Source: a bacterium | Lineage (GTDB): Bacteria > Planctomycetota > Planctomycetia > Gemmatales > Gemmataceae | NCBI GenBank assembly: GCA_017308215.1 | Contig: JAFKFQ010000272.1 | Coordinates: forward strand, 1-32,461 | DNA length: 32,461 bases | Direction of reading: 5' to 3' | In this document: in pieces, positions 31,447-32,461 of the stretch | Numbering within the stretch: position 1 is the stretch's first letter | How the letters are laid out: each line of letters opens with the position of its first letter | Position numbers and translations under genes: made by a program | The notes under the pieces: model-generated | Told to the model about the DNA's origin: nothing | Seen by the model: the letters and a program-made list of their open reading frames with translations, nothing else | Databases searched by the model: none

Positions 31447-31460
31447 TCGGACGGTGTGAC

Positions 31461-31551
31461 GCCGAACCCTGCGCTGCAGCAGACCGCGGCCTCATCAGTG
31501 GTTCGTGACTCTTGGCACCAGCGGCCGCGGCTGCTGAGCTATATGTTCGGC
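31461..31551. repeat. attC site 3
   Basis: 91 bp from R'' GCCGAAC (31461) to R' GTTCGGC (31545). Inner boxes CGCTGCAGCAGACCGCGGCC and CGGCCGCGGCTGCTGAGCT pair. It is the best match to attC 5 in the inner boxes. Confidence 0.9.
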
Positions 31552-31703
31552 CACCGGCGGTGGGGTGTTGAGAGCCGCAGGTGATGGGCTATCTCCGAAG
31601 CGGACCGGGGTGGCCTGCGGCCCGGGGGCGTCGGTGACGGGTCGTCTCCGGAGGTGACCGGTGCCGCGGCCGAGTGGGGTCGGCGGTTGGCCCCGCGGCC
31701 TTG
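31552..31703. other. Cassette 3, apparently without a gene
   Basis: The 260-bp cassette between the R' cut points of attC 3 and attC 4 has no plausible protein. The longest frames are a 17-codon one from ATG about 31582 and a 30-codon one from GTG about 31564; neither has a clear ribosome site. It may be non-coding or carry a small RNA or promoter. Confidence 0.5.
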
Positions 31704-31811
31704 GCCGAACCGGTCGCTGCAGCGGACCGCCGGGTCACCGGCGATTCCCAGGTGGCCGGTGATCGTGGGTCGTGACCCGAGTCGCGGCGGCCGCTGAGCT
31801 TGGTGTTCGGC
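31704..31811. repeat. attC site 4
   Basis: 108 bp from R'' GCCGAAC (31704) to R' GTTCGGC (31805). Inner boxes CGCTGCAGCGGACCGCCGG and GGCGGCCGCTGAGCTTGGT are typical of attC sites. Confidence 0.88.
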
Positions 31812-32074
31812 GACGAGGGTGCGGGGATGCCTTCCGCCGCTTTGCGACGGCATGCGCGCCGGCGTGGGCGGGCTGTACGTGCCGGGACGCGCTACTTCGC
31901 GAGGCTGGCGGCGACCTCGACTTGGCAATGGCGCTGCACTACCACCTGGGCGACGGGGCGCCGGGCTGGCTCGACCGAGAGGTCCCCGCGCGGGGCCAGT
32001 TGACCCCGCGGCAGTGCTTGCTCACCGCTGCCGGCCGGCGGCGTCTCAAAGAGTGCCTGCTGCGGATGCCGTAG
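31772..32074 (+). CDS. Cassette 4 protein, hypothetical (start uncertain)
   Basis: 100-aa frame whose C-terminal half looks real: DLDLAMALHYHLGDGAPGWL, then LTPRQCLLTAAGRRRLKECLL ending RMP. I recall similar ends in planctomycete cassette-like proteins. The formal start ATG 31772 lies inside the preceding attC, and the N-terminal part (Cys/Arg-rich) looks less natural. ATG 31828 in another frame reads MPSAALRRHARRRGRAVRAG, so a frameshift may have joined two frames, or translation starts late. It stops 3 bp before attC 5. Confidence 0.5.
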   Translation: MTRVAAAAELGVRRRGCGDAFRRFATACAPAWAGCTCRDALLREAGGDLDLAMALHYHLGDGAPGWLDREVPARGQLTPRQCLLTAAGRRRLKECLLRMP

Positions 32075-32077
32075 CCC

Positions 32078-32173
32078 GCCGAACCCGGCGCTGCAGCAGA
32101 CGGCCCCCGCCTAGAGGTTTTTCGTGACCACAGCTCGCACGGGCGGGGGCCGCTGCTGAGCTATATGTTCGGC
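32078..32173. repeat. attC site 5
   Basis: 96 bp from R'' GCCGAAC (32078) to R' GTTCGGC (32167). Inner boxes CGCTGCAGCAGACGGCCCCC and GGGGGCCGCTGCTGAGCTAT pair well. Confidence 0.9.
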
Positions 32174-32194
32174 GGCGGAGGCAAAGGGCGCGCG

Positions 32195-32461
32195 ATGGCA
32201 TGGAACGGCGACATTCGCGGCCGGTTCCCGGACTGGGGCACCGACGCGGCTCTGGCCCGGTGGCCCGAGGTCCGGTCGCGGCTGTCCGTGGGTCAAACAG
32301 TCCGCGGCGAGATCGTCGCCCGTGCCCCGTTCGGGGTGTGGGTGGACATCGGGGCCGGGCACCCCGCCCTGCTGCGGGTCCCCGAAATGGCCGGTGCCGG
32401 GGCGCGGCCGATCCGATTCGAGGAGTACCCCGAGCTGGGTGCGACCGTCGAGGCCCGGGTG
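32195..32461 (+). CDS. Cassette 5 protein with S1-like RNA-binding domain, truncated by window end
   Basis: The frame opens with ATG 32195 (MAWNGDIRGRFPDWG) and runs off the right edge (89 codons so far). The segment SVGQTVRGEIVARAPFGVWV followed by DIGAGHPALLRVPEMAG is a typical S1/OB-fold start as in ribosomal protein S1 (VGQxVxGxVxxxxPFGxFVDIG). A predicted RNA-binding protein carried on a gene cassette. Start is 21 bp after R', as expected. Confidence 0.75.
   Translation, partial: MAWNGDIRGRFPDWGTDAALARWPEVRSRLSVGQTVRGEIVARAPFGVWVDIGAGHPALLRVPEMAGAGARPIRFEEYPELGATVEARV

Overview
The window is very GC-rich, tightly packed DNA that looks like a planctomycete of the Gemmataceae type. That placement is inferred from codon use, from the DUF6166 and DUF932 plasmid-type genes, from a fused PstC-PstA permease and from familiar small hypotheticals; it was not checked against a database. 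A Rep-like gene beside AT-rich DNA and three spaced iterons, with a divergent parAB pair, makes a plasmid or plasmid-derived element the best reading. The accessory content fits this: arsenic resistance, two tyrosine recombinases, a group II intron and an attC cassette array.

Layout. 1-753 (-): 5' part of an MFS-type transporter running off the left edge. 1076-1462: small plasmid-type hypothetical with its terminator. 2054-5528: replication/partition block (parB and parA on -, rep on +, palindrome before parA, iteron origin after rep). 5749-7625: the most unusual part. A perfect group II intron domain V lies UPSTREAM of about 1 kb of hairpin-rich non-coding DNA that starts with a GTGYG motif, followed by a 229-aa protein I do not recognise. 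This order suggests a circularly permuted group II intron with an attached gene.

7694-17951 (+): an arsenic/phosphate block. A promoter with an embedded palindrome drives arsR-arsM-arsC-arsC-acr3-small membrane protein. After it on the same strand come a secreted PafA-like phosphatase, pstS, a single-ORF pstC-pstA fusion, pstB and a second arsR. The set could combine arsenate reduction, arsenite efflux and methylation with scavenging of phosphate, the competitor of arsenate.

17961-22757 (-): tyrosine recombinase with a perfect inverted repeat over its 5' end; a small protein with a histidine-kinase-like H-box; a four-gene stress operon (ArsR-rhodanese, cupin, methyltransferase, AhpD-like) bracketed by near-identical 34-bp repeats; two small plasmid-type proteins. 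23210-28393 (+): DUF932 protein; a DUF6166 gene split by a complete group II intron whose ends can be set to the base; a DUF1016/YhcG-type nuclease. 28662-30231 (-): small hypothetical and a second tyrosine recombinase. 30433-32461 (+): a run of five attC sites with gene cassettes and no recognisable IntI, i.e. a CALIN-like array, running off the right edge within an S1-like cassette gene.
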